Positions 5,946 through 13,729 of a DNA stretch of 21,992 nucleotides are shown piece after piece (position 1 is the first letter of the stretch; every line of letters begins with the position of its first letter). The notes beneath the pieces were generated by a model, which was not told where the DNA came from, searched no databases, and saw only the letters and a list, made by a program, of their open reading frames with translations. The translations under genes and the position numbers were made by a program. The stretch lies in contig CAKRXU010000043.1 of assembly GCA_934424575.1 (NCBI GenBank), positions 1-21,992 of the forward strand, given 5' to 3'. The DNA is from an uncultured Blautia sp. Lineage in GTDB: Bacteria > Bacillota > Clostridia > Lachnospirales > Lachnospiraceae.

Positions 5946-8852
5946 TTAGTCATTTGAAGTGTTACTGGTATCGCTGGAGGCGTAGCCCGTCAGAATAGTA
6001 TCTTCGTCTGCCAGATTATAAATATACTGTAAAATATCATTTGCAGTCAGGCAGGCATTTCCTGATGAATATCCATTCGCAATACGAACTGCAAGCGCAT
6101 ATTCTGCTTCTCCTGATGAATCAGTCGTATAACCGATAAACAGACCGTGGTTTGGATGATAGATATCCAGCTCGGCTGTACCAGTTTTACCGGAAAGTGT
6201 TACTCCCAGACCATTAAACTGTTCATGTGTTTCTACCACCCTTCTCATACCGTCATGGATATCATCCCACACATTATTCGGAACATCACTCATCTGATTC
6301 TTAACAGACGGTGCATACTCTGTAAGGACTTTTCCCTGAGAATCTGTAACTTTGTCAAGAAGAGAAAGATCGTAAACTGTTCCGGAAGTGGCAAGTGCTG
6401 TCGCATAACGTGCAAGCTGACTGGTAGTAAACAGATGATTACCCTGTCCAATATAAGACGGAACTGCTTTGCTGTCAGATACATGCGGTGTTGCCTCAGA
6501 AATTTCAAGTCCAGTTTTTTCATCCAGACCGAACTCTGTCGCATACTTCTGCAGCTTGGAAAGACTCAACGCCTCAGAAAATTCTCCGTCAGAATTTTTG
6601 CCGGCAAGGAAACCAATCATATTGAAAAAGTAGTTACAGGACTGTTCGATCGCTCCACGCACTTCCAGTGCTCCATGTCCCTGTCTGTTCCAACAGTAGA
6701 TCGCCGGTGTTACCAGGTCAAATTTTCCTGTACATTCATAATAAGTGCTGTCATCAATGATCCCCTCCATCATGCCGGTAACCGTAGACAGAAGCTTCAG
6801 CGTAGAACCAGGTGCTGTCGTCTGCTGCGTCGCCTTATTGAAGAAAGGACTTGACTGATCCAGGGCAAGCTTTGAATAATAACTGGTATCCATATTATTA
6901 CTGAGTCTGTTATTATCATATCCCGGATAGGAAACACATGCAAGAACTTTTCCTGTTTTTACATCCGTGATAACAGCCGAAGCCGAACATGGAGCCAGGG
7001 CAAGCTGTGCCGGTTCGATCTCCAGATTGGCAATCTTATTGATCATAAAATCATAAGCTGACATCTGACCTGAAGCAAGACTCTGGTAACTTGCATCCTC
7101 CTTTGAGAGAACTCCCTGTTCATAGAGGACCAGACAGATTTCCTGGCCGGATATCTGATCATTCATAAGCATATACTTGTACAACAGCTTGGAAAATCCC
7201 GTATCCGTCTTAAGGTAATCTGTAATATAGGAAGTCAGGGCCTGGTATACCTCATTGGAGTCAAGATATTCTCCATCTGGTGAGATGGCCGAAATATCGA
7301 TCCAGTTCTGGCTGGCAGCATAATTCAGGTATTCCTTAAGACTGATACTCTGATCTGCTGCCCATGCCTGATAAGTCGTATCGGAAGTATCTACAGAATC
7401 TTTTTTGATCACCCCAAGGGTATCTCGGAGGATCGTATCACAGATATATGACAGATACTCCTGAAGTTCCTTGCTTTCTTCTTTATATGCAGGTGGATTG
7501 TCCATTGTCAATCTGTTAGTTATTGTATCAAAAACTTCCTGCTGCTTTTGTTGAAATTTGGCATATAAATTTTTTTCTGTATCGGATGCGTCTTCATTAC
7601 TGAATTTGTCAATATCAACGACACTGTTCGAGATCAGTGCATTATAGACATCATAGATCGGAATGATGATCCTACTTGCATCCTGTTCTGCTTCATAGTC
7701 AAATTCCTTGACTGCCTCGATCTTATTGAGAAGAATACCTGCAACTCTCTGTTTGAGAATCTGATAGATCGCGGCCTGCCAGTCTGAATCCACAGAAAGA
7801 TAAACATCATTTCCCGCCTGCGGCTCTACCGTTGTATCACTGTCGATCTTGAGGACTTTACCCAGGTTATCAACAGTAACTGTCTCCTGACCGTCCGTTC
7901 CCTGAAGATCCAGTTCCATATACTGTTCAATACCAGCTTTTCCGACTACAGCATCATTTGAATATTTTGAATTCTGCTTCTTAAGATCTGCTAATTCATC
8001 AGATGAGGCTTTTCCGGTATATCCAAGTAATGGCCCCATACTTTCATCATCAATATACTGACGGCTTGAATCCTCCAGCACATCAATTCCCTGCAGTTCA
8101 TTCTGATTTTCCTTAACAGCAGCAACTGTATTTTCGCTGACATTTGTAGCGATCGTAACTGCCATATACTTCTGGAAACTGTTGGTGTTCAGTTCATATC
8201 GCATAATTGCAATATCAAGAACTTCCTGTTTTGTCAGTTCCTTTGGAAGTCCATACTGTGTAAGTTCCTCATCTGTATAAGCTTCATCTCCGTAAAGGAC
8301 GATCGAAAATCCGTTTTTCCCGCTCAGATATTCCATCATCTCATCTGCGCCTGCGGCTTCTTCTTTCTTGGTCAGATCATCGATCAGCGCATGTCCATAA
8401 ACATCGGCCTTGAATCGGTTCAGGGTAAAGCCCGGATCGATATCAAATACATAATTCCCATTGCTGTCCAGCTTGATATGGAAAGTATTTGAAAGACTGT
8501 CACCATTCTCTGCCAGGATCCGCAGTACCTTGTAGGCAACGCCATTTAATGTCAGATTCTTCTGACGGGTGGTATCATAACTTCCATTGTCCTCAAATGT
8601 CAGTGAATAGGAAAGGACATTGGAAGCGATCAGCTTATCGTTCCTGTCATAAATATTACCTCTGGTACTTTTGAGGACACGTGTCTTGGTCGTCCTTGTC
8701 TGAAATTCATCGATGTAATCTTCTCCCTGGATGATCTGCAGCTGATAAAGCTGACTGATCAGGACAAGAGCCATCAGAATAAAAGCAATCAAAAGCACAG
8801 AGGTTCTTTTCAGTTGAATTTTTTTGAATATTTTTTTTATTTTAGTACCCAA
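5946..8852 (-). CDS. mrdA: Penicillin-binding protein 2 (class B transpeptidase) with large insertion
   Basis: A 968-aa class B PBP, the elongation transpeptidase partner of RodA. It has a short basic N-terminus, one membrane anchor (about 18-40), the RGNIYDR motif (64-70) and the dimerisation/pedestal domain to about 350. The transpeptidase domain then opens at DSDWQAAIYQIL (355-366). Roughly 240 mostly helical, acidic residues (about 370-612) follow before the domain resumes at SAVITDVKTGKVLACVSYPG (625-644). Catalytic motifs are intact: S683-T-L-K686, S738-C-N740 and K889-T-G891. Usual PBP2 length is 600-720 aa, so the insert is the main oddity. The start is TTG (8850-8852), with AAAGGGA 6 nt upstream and no alternative ATG nearby. 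The gene overlaps the mreD end by 16 nt, suggesting translational coupling. Confidence 0.93.
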   Translation of the reverse strand: MGTKIKKIFKKIQLKRTSVLLIAFILMALVLISQLYQLQIIQGEDYIDEFQTRTTKTRVLKSTRGNIYDRNDKLIASNVLSYSLTFEDNGSYDTTRQKNLTLNGVAYKVLRILAENGDSLSNTFHIKLDSNGNYVFDIDPGFTLNRFKADVYGHALIDDLTKKEEAAGADEMMEYLSGKNGFSIVLYGDEAYTDEELTQYGLPKELTKQEVLDIAIMRYELNTNSFQKYMAVTIATNVSENTVAAVKENQNELQGIDVLEDSSRQYIDDESMGPLLGYTGKASSDELADLKKQNSKYSNDAVVGKAGIEQYMELDLQGTDGQETVTVDNLGKVLKIDSDTTVEPQAGNDVYLSVDSDWQAAIYQILKQRVAGILLNKIEAVKEFDYEAEQDASRIIIPIYDVYNALISNSVVDIDKFSNEDASDTEKNLYAKFQQKQQEVFDTITNRLTMDNPPAYKEESKELQEYLSYICDTILRDTLGVIKKDSVDTSDTTYQAWAADQSISLKEYLNYAASQNWIDISAISPDGEYLDSNEVYQALTSYITDYLKTDTGFSKLLYKYMLMNDQISGQEICLVLYEQGVLSKEDASYQSLASGQMSAYDFMINKIANLEIEPAQLALAPCSASAVITDVKTGKVLACVSYPGYDNNRLSNNMDTSYYSKLALDQSSPFFNKATQQTTAPGSTLKLLSTVTGMMEGIIDDSTYYECTGKFDLVTPAIYCWNRQGHGALEVRGAIEQSCNYFFNMIGFLAGKNSDGEFSEALSLSKLQKYATEFGLDEKTGLEISEATPHVSDSKAVPSYIGQGNHLFTTSQLARYATALATSGTVYDLSLLDKVTDSQGKVLTEYAPSVKNQMSDVPNNVWDDIHDGMRRVVETHEQFNGLGVTLSGKTGTAELDIYHPNHGLFIGYTTDSSGEAEYALAVRIANGYSSGNACLTANDILQYIYNLADEDTILTGYASSDTSNTSND

Positions 8853-9364
8853 ATAGAATCCCTTTCTTTCCTGGTCGCACTCATAAAGCGATGATTGATA
8901 TAATAGAAAATTTTATACACAATGATCGTCAGAAAAACTGTATAAAAAATTTCCGGAATAATGATCCTGTATAAATACTTAAAGACCCCAAGTCTTCCAC
9001 GCAGAAAAAACTGAAGTCCATATACTGCCAGATTATAAAACAGATCCATAACCGCTGTCAGGAACATTGGTACTTTGATATCATCATCATAATAAATACG
9101 AAATGCATAACCACTCAAAAATCCGACATACATATAGATCAGTGCATAAAATCCAAACACAGATCCATAAAACAGATCCACCAGCAATCCACTGAAGAAT
9201 CCTGTCCACAGACCGCTCTTCCGTCCTCGCATCAGTCCCATGGATACGCAGAGGATCAGAAGAAGGTTCGGTGTGATAGATCCGATTGAAATCTTCTGAA
9301 GAAGCGTTGACTGCAAAAGGAAACATGCAATGATCGTAAAAAAGAGGACGATCTTACTTTTCAT
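8837..9364 (-). CDS. mreD: Rod shape-determining protein MreD
   Basis: A 175-aa, very hydrophobic protein with about five to six membrane segments. Its conserved motif SGLLVDLFYG (58-67) is typical of MreD. MreD is an inner-membrane component of the elongasome that binds MreC and helps control PBP2 activity. The start ATG overlaps the mreC stop (TAATG arrangement, one shared base), and the 3' end overlaps mrdA by 16 nt, so the mreC-mreD-mrdA products are probably made in step. The length is normal for the family. Sequence conservation in MreD is low in general, so identity leans on motif, topology and position together. Confidence 0.92.
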   Translation of the reverse strand: MKSKIVLFFTIIACFLLQSTLLQKISIGSITPNLLLILCVSMGLMRGRKSGLWTGFFSGLLVDLFYGSVFGFYALIYMYVGFLSGYAFRIYYDDDIKVPMFLTAVMDLFYNLAVYGLQFFLRGRLGVFKYLYRIIIPEIFYTVFLTIIVYKIFYYINHRFMSATRKERDSIWVLK

Positions 9365-10296
9365 TATTCTGCACCCTCCTGACCGGCATTTTCATCTGCA
9401 GCTGAACTGTCAGAAGACGTACTGGCACCATCAACCGCATCCTGTTTATTGACTGTGATCACGAACACATCTTTGAGATGCTGAAAATCTACAGGAGTTA
9501 CTATTGTACCTGTTTTTGTCAGGTTGTTGCTGTCCAGTTCGATCTCACTGACATAACCGACAAACAGTCCCTCTACATATTTGTCACTGATGTTGGAAGT
9601 AACGATTCTTTCTCCCACTGTTACCTTATCATCTTTGTCATAAAGCTGGGAGAAGCGGAGCTTTCCCTCATCGATCAGTTCCAGATCACCGGTCACAATA
9701 CAGTTGTCATCTGTTCCAACTGTCATCGCGCTGACATAACTGCTGTCATCAATAATAGCACGGACAGTTGCCCAGCTTGATCCTACCTCTGTGACGATCC
9801 CCACCAGTCCCTTACCGGAAATAACATTATTGTCAACCCGGATGCCGTCCTTGCTTCCACGGTTGATCATGAATGTATCGTACCAGTTTCCAGGGTCTTT
9901 GGAAATGATCCTGGCAGCGACTTTAGGGTAAGAAGAGTATTCCTCATCCAGATTATAAAGTTCCTGTAAACGCGAAAGTTCTGACTGGTTCTGGATCAGG
10001 ATATTATTCTGCTCCGTAAGTGTATCCACGGTATCCTGGAGTTCCTGATTCTGGTCAATAAGATCCTGCTTGTCCTGAAGTGCCTGATTGATCTCAGTGA
10101 TCCAGCTTCCAATGCCATTAATACTTTTTTCAAATGGAACTACGATCATGCCTGCGGCATCGGCCAACGGTGCTGACGTAACACCCGAAGCCAGTGTCGA
10201 TACTACCGCACTTCCACAGAAAAATGTCATAACTACCAGTAAATGTTTACTTTTTAAATGTATACGAAATTGAAATTTCTTTTTCAGGTTTTTCAT
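9364..10296 (-). CDS. mreC: Rod shape-determining protein MreC
   Basis: A 310-aa bitopic protein. It has a basic N-terminus and one membrane segment (about 18-40), then a coiled coil (about 65-115, rich in Q, L, N and E). The periplasmic-type beta domain includes KVAARIISKDPGNWYDTFMI and IDDSSYVSAM, standard MreC blocks. The C-terminal ~25 residues are a low-complexity acidic Ser/Ala/Asp tail. MreC links MreB and MreD to PBP2 and activates the RodA-PBP2 pair. The ATG at 10294-10296 is preceded by AGGGGT. Spacing to mreB is 19 bp, and the 3' end overlaps mreD by one base. Confidence 0.95.
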   Translation of the reverse strand: MKNLKKKFQFRIHLKSKHLLVVMTFFCGSAVVSTLASGVTSAPLADAAGMIVVPFEKSINGIGSWITEINQALQDKQDLIDQNQELQDTVDTLTEQNNILIQNQSELSRLQELYNLDEEYSSYPKVAARIISKDPGNWYDTFMINRGSKDGIRVDNNVISGKGLVGIVTEVGSSWATVRAIIDDSSYVSAMTVGTDDNCIVTGDLELIDEGKLRFSQLYDKDDKVTVGERIVTSNISDKYVEGLFVGYVSEIELDSNNLTKTGTIVTPVDFQHLKDVFVITVNKQDAVDGASTSSDSSAADENAGQEGAE

Positions 10297-10315
10297 GTAT
10301 CATACCCCTAAAAAA

Positions 10316-11329
10316 TTATAATTTACGTTGCTTAACGGGCTGCGCCCATTTTCTCAGATCACGGTCACGGATGATTTTTTCCAGACCACAGATTGTCGCC
10401 TTCTCGTAAAAAGGTGACAGGTTAAAGGAAAATCCTGTATAACTTGCCAGATAATTGTCAATATATGGGATCCGGGTACTTCCTCCCGCAAGATAGATTC
10501 CCTCTCTTGCTATGTGATAGGCGATCTGCGGAGGAATTCGCTCAAGAAACGTCTTCATCTCTGCCGCGATCTCATTCACACAGTTCATGATCCCTGCATT
10601 TACAACATAGCCGGAAATAACTTCTTCTCTCGGAAGACCGGAGATACTGTCGATCCCGACAACTTTACGGGCTTCTTTTCTCTGATCGTTCAGCCTTCCC
10701 ATCGCGATCTTAAGTCTCTTACCAGTTCTCGTTCCTATCTGGAGATTATAACGCTTGCGTATCTCACTGCAGATCGATTCATTCATCTGCCTGCCGCCAA
10801 TTGGGATCTTTTTGGAAATAATAATGTTTCCGTCTGTCAGAATAGAGAACTGTGTACTCTGTGCACCGATATTTACCACCATACTGCCTTCGTTCTTTTC
10901 CATGCGTATCCCCATGGCAAGCGCATCTGCAACAGGCGCCTCTACCATATAAACACGATTCTGACGGAGCCAGTGTCCATTTGCCACATAATAATATGCT
11001 CTCTTCTCAATCGCTGTCATATCCAGCGGGACAGAAAAAAATATATCGGAACCGATTCCAAGAAAATGGTCGATCTTTTTCATCATGCTGTACAATGCGA
11101 TCTCCTGGAGTTCCAGATTCGCGATCATTCCAAAGGTCATCGGGGAATTTACGGTAATGTCTACCGGAGATTTCTCAAACATCTCATATGCCTCATTTCC
11201 CACTGCAATAATCTTGCGTCCCCTGGATGCGACCATGTTTTTCTCCATATAACTCTTGTTTTTCAGAAAGGAATAAATCTTGATACTGCTGCTTCCCAGA
11301 TCTATTCCATATGTCTTTTTTAAAAGCAT
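10316..11329 (-). CDS. mreB: Divergent MreB-family actin-like protein
   Basis: A 337-aa actin/Hsp70-fold protein in the mreB position ahead of mreC. Phosphate-1 loop GIDLGSSSIKIY is at 8-19 (canonical MreB: GIDLGTANTLVY). The block that is usually IEEPMAAAIG reads VEAPVADALAMG (129-140). The phosphate-2 motif, usually VVDIGGGTTE, reads VVNIGAQSTQ (151-160). IGERTAE reads IGTRTGK (198-204). The adenosine-type loop YLAGGSTRIP (279-288) is retained. Thus a normally conserved Asp is Asn153 and the second Glu of the EEP motif is Ala131, so ATP hydrolysis may be reduced or altered. MreB filaments guide lateral-wall synthesis at the membrane. The ATG is preceded by AAGGGA. Nothing else in the window could supply a canonical MreB. 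Confidence 0.85.
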   Translation of the reverse strand: MLLKKTYGIDLGSSSIKIYSFLKNKSYMEKNMVASRGRKIIAVGNEAYEMFEKSPVDITVNSPMTFGMIANLELQEIALYSMMKKIDHFLGIGSDIFFSVPLDMTAIEKRAYYYVANGHWLRQNRVYMVEAPVADALAMGIRMEKNEGSMVVNIGAQSTQFSILTDGNIIISKKIPIGGRQMNESICSEIRKRYNLQIGTRTGKRLKIAMGRLNDQRKEARKVVGIDSISGLPREEVISGYVVNAGIMNCVNEIAAEMKTFLERIPPQIAYHIAREGIYLAGGSTRIPYIDNYLASYTGFSFNLSPFYEKATICGLEKIIRDRDLRKWAQPVKQRKL

Positions 11330-11345
11330 AAAACAATCCCTTCAT

Positions 11346-12053
11346 TCAAGGTTGTTCTCCGAGCATACCCTTTTCTTTGAAACTGACATATCTGTGATCA
11401 CCGATAATAATATGATCCAGAAGCTGAATGCCAAGCAGTTCTCCCGCCTGATAAATACGCGTTGTAACATCCCGGTCGCACTGACTTGGTGTCGGATTTC
11501 CACCTGGATGATTATGTACAAGGATCAGACTGACTGCATGATAACGAAGTGCCTCCACGTAGACTTCTCTCGGTGTGATCAGCATCGCATTGACGGTTCC
11601 CTTAGAAAGAACAATATCGTTCAGCAGATGATTCTGATTATCCAGCATCATACAGATCATCACTTCCTGTTCCTGATGACGCAATTGCTCCATATAATAA
11701 GTCGCGATCGAATCTGGATTCTGAAAACAGAGTGTCGGTCTCGCGGCGGCACAGGCCATCCTCTTGGAAAGCTCTCCGATGCATTTAAGCTGCACTGCCT
11801 TTACCGTGCCGATCCCATGGATCTTCTTTAAGTCTGAAAGGGAACTGTGAAGAATCCCCAGAAGACCTGGATAAGAAGAATGTTCCATATGATTCAGAAT
11901 CTCATTTGCCAAACTGAGTGAACTTGCTCCTCTGGTCCCACACCTGAGGATCACTGCCAGAAGTTCGCTGTCACTGAGTGTATTTTCTCCGTCCCGAACA
12001 CATTTCTCATAAGGACGTTCAGACTGCGGCAGTTCTTTGATCGTTTGATTCAT
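11346..12053 (-). CDS. radC: RadC/YsxA-family JAB-domain protein
   Basis: A 235-aa protein with an N-terminal helix-hairpin-helix-like region (IHGIG at 78-82, then TVKAVQLK) and a C-terminal JAB/MPN domain. The metal-binding JAMM motif is H180-N-H182-P, followed by TPS (188-190) and D193, as expected for the RadC family. The family was once linked to DNA repair; the biochemical role is not settled, and a metal-dependent hydrolase is implied by the motif. Adjacency to mreB is conserved across Firmicutes. It is the first gene after the terminator at 12122-12142 and lies 16 bp before mreB, so it likely heads the elongasome operon. The ribosome binding site (AGGT) is weak. Confidence 0.93.
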   Translation of the reverse strand: MNQTIKELPQSERPYEKCVRDGENTLSDSELLAVILRCGTRGASSLSLANEILNHMEHSSYPGLLGILHSSLSDLKKIHGIGTVKAVQLKCIGELSKRMACAAARPTLCFQNPDSIATYYMEQLRHQEQEVMICMMLDNQNHLLNDIVLSKGTVNAMLITPREVYVEALRYHAVSLILVHNHPGGNPTPSQCDRDVTTRIYQAGELLGIQLLDHIIIGDHRYVSFKEKGMLGEQP

Positions 12054-12106
12054 TTTTATACCTGTGCTCTCTGTCAGAAATCAGGTTCCCCGAAGAATCA
12101 AAACTC

Positions 12107-12135
12107 ATTTTAGCATAAAAAGAGGGAGATGTACA
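12107..12135 (-). promoter_or_regulatory. Candidate promoter of the radC-mre-min-rodA-dacA operon
   Basis: On the minus strand an extended -10, TGCTAAAAT, has its hexamer TAAAAT at 12107-12112. After a 17-nt spacer, TGTACA at 12130-12135 matches the -35 consensus at 4 of 6 positions. The -35 lies inside the loop of the preceding intrinsic terminator. Transcription would begin near 12100, giving a leader of about 45 nt to radC. It is the only promoter-like element found between the two operons. Confidence 0.5.
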
Positions 12136-12142
12136 CTCCCTC
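12116..12142 (-). terminator. Intrinsic terminator of the mutS-to-flavoprotein operon
   Basis: On the minus strand GAGGGAG (12136-12142) pairs perfectly with CTCCCTC (12122-12128) around a 7-nt loop, TGTACAT, and is followed by TTTTT. The stem begins immediately after the stop codon of the COG2509-type gene. It should separate that operon from radC. Confidence 0.88.
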
Positions 12143-13729
12143 CTAGAAATTTCTAAATTTTTCACAAATGAACTCTGCCGCTTTGATTCCATCCATCGCA
12201 GCAGAAGTGATGCCTCCGGCATATCCTGCGCCCTCTCCGCATGGATAGATTCCTTCTATATTAGAGAGTCCCTCTTTACTCCTTGTGATCCTTACAGGAG
12301 AGGAAGTCCTGCTCTCAATCCCACTTAAGAGCGCATCTTCACGGTCAAATCCATGAAGTTTCTTACCGAATGCAAGAACGCCTTCCTCGATAGAATCCCC
12401 GATCGCCTTTGGAAGAATGGAACGGACGTTGGAAAGTACAAATTCTCCCCTCATCTGAGGAACTACCTCTCCGAATTCCGTACTTGTCTGATTTTTCCTG
12501 AAATCTCCAAAAAGCTGAACCGGAATTTTGCCTTTGCCCAGTTCCCATGCTTTTCGTTCGAGATCACGCTGGAATGCGATCCCGCCAAGCGGTGTTTCAT
12601 CCGGAAAATCTTTCGGATTTACGGTGACGATCAGGGCACTGTTTGCATTTTTGCTGTCACGCGCCTGATAGCTCATGCCATTGACAGCAAGACGTCCCGG
12701 CTCCGAGGAAGCATTTACGACATAGCCGCCCGGACACATACAGAAGGAATATACGCCACGGCCATTTTCGCAGGTATGTGTCACCTTGTAGCTCGCCGCC
12801 CCCAGGATCTCATTTTCTTCCTCACCATAAAGGTCTTTGTTGATCATGCTCTGCGGATGTTCCATACGGAGTCCGACAGCAAACGACTTCGGTTCCATAT
12901 AAACGCCGCGGCGGTTCAGCATCTCAAAAGTATCCCTCGCGCTGTGGCCAAGAGCCAGCACGCAGACCTCTGCCGGGATCTTTTCTCCGTGGTTGACCTC
13001 AACGGCTTCCAGTCTGCCATCCTTAAGGACCAGGTCCGTCATTGTCGTTTCAAAACGGAAACTTCCGCCCATTGCCTCGATCTGGTGGCGAAGTGTTTCT
13101 ACGATCCCGATCAGTACATCGGTTCCGAGATGTGGTTTCTGCTGGTAGACGATCTCCTTTGGAGCTCCGGCTTTTACAAATCGTTCCAGGACTTCATGGT
13201 TACGTCCATTTGGATCCTTAACCAGTGTGTTCAGCTTTCCATCAGAAAAAGTTCCTGCTCCACCCTCGCCAAACTGCACATTGGAGTCCGGGTTCAGAAC
13301 GCCGTCTTTCCAGAAATGGTCTACCGTTTCTTTTCGTTTGGACGCCATCTCCCCCCGTTCGAGGACAAGCGGGCGGTATCCTGCCCTTGCCAGATACCAT
13401 GCACAAAAAAGCCCTGCCGGTCCGCTGCCGACGATGACAGGCGGATGAGTCAGCTCCGTACTTCCTGGTTTCGGGAAATGATATCTTTTCTTTTCTGTTG
13501 ACATAATATTGTTACTGTGAACTTTTTTCAGGATCTGTTTTTCCTTTGGCACCATGACATCTACGGTGTAAGCGAATTTTTTGTCGTCCTTGTGTCTGGC
13601 GTCCAGGGACTGTCTTATGATCTCGTATGTGAAGCTGCCTTCCTGACATTTCAGCGTCCGGGCGATCTTCTTTTCCAACTGTTCTTTTGTATGGTTTATA
13701 GGAAGTTTTAACTGTGTGATCCTTATCAT
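12143..13729 (-). CDS. FAD-dependent dehydrogenase, COG2509 family
   Basis: A 528-aa flavoprotein. The start is the ATG at 13727-13729 because AAGGAG lies 5 nt upstream and it makes an ATGA overlap with the preceding flavoprotein gene; an earlier in-frame start adds 18 unsupported residues. Residues 1-90 are a basic, mixed alpha/beta region typical of this family. The FAD-binding loop is VGSGPAGLFCAWYLARAG (100-117). Further family blocks are FGEGGAGTFSDGKLN and, near the C-terminus, PCGEGAGYAGGITSAAMDG, which closes the FAD site. The family is an uncharacterised NAD(P)/FAD-dependent oxidoreductase group; substrate and reaction are unknown to me. It is coupled to a second flavoprotein, which suggests a shared or sequential redox role, but that is inference. 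Confidence 0.88.
   Translation of the reverse strand: MIRITQLKLPINHTKEQLEKKIARTLKCQEGSFTYEIIRQSLDARHKDDKKFAYTVDVMVPKEKQILKKVHSNNIMSTEKKRYHFPKPGSTELTHPPVIVGSGPAGLFCAWYLARAGYRPLVLERGEMASKRKETVDHFWKDGVLNPDSNVQFGEGGAGTFSDGKLNTLVKDPNGRNHEVLERFVKAGAPKEIVYQQKPHLGTDVLIGIVETLRHQIEAMGGSFRFETTMTDLVLKDGRLEAVEVNHGEKIPAEVCVLALGHSARDTFEMLNRRGVYMEPKSFAVGLRMEHPQSMINKDLYGEEENEILGAASYKVTHTCENGRGVYSFCMCPGGYVVNASSEPGRLAVNGMSYQARDSKNANSALIVTVNPKDFPDETPLGGIAFQRDLERKAWELGKGKIPVQLFGDFRKNQTSTEFGEVVPQMRGEFVLSNVRSILPKAIGDSIEEGVLAFGKKLHGFDREDALLSGIESRTSSPVRITRSKEGLSNIEGIYPCGEGAGYAGGITSAAMDGIKAAEFICEKFRNF

Noticed and set aside
6147..6854. A plus-strand open frame of 235 codons opposite the PBP2 catalytic domain
   Set aside because: It lies antisense to the SxN and KTG motif region of a clear PBP and has no similarity of its own.
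10514..11323. A plus-strand open frame of 269 codons opposite mreB
   Set aside because: Composition is Cys/His/Ile-rich and not protein-like, and no family is recognisable. The opposite strand encodes an actin-family protein across the same span.
12353..13501. A long plus-strand open frame (382 codons) antisense to the COG2509-type gene
   Set aside because: It has no recognisable domain and no ribosome binding site context, and it lies wholly opposite a gene with clear FAD motifs. It is a by-product of codon bias on the other strand.
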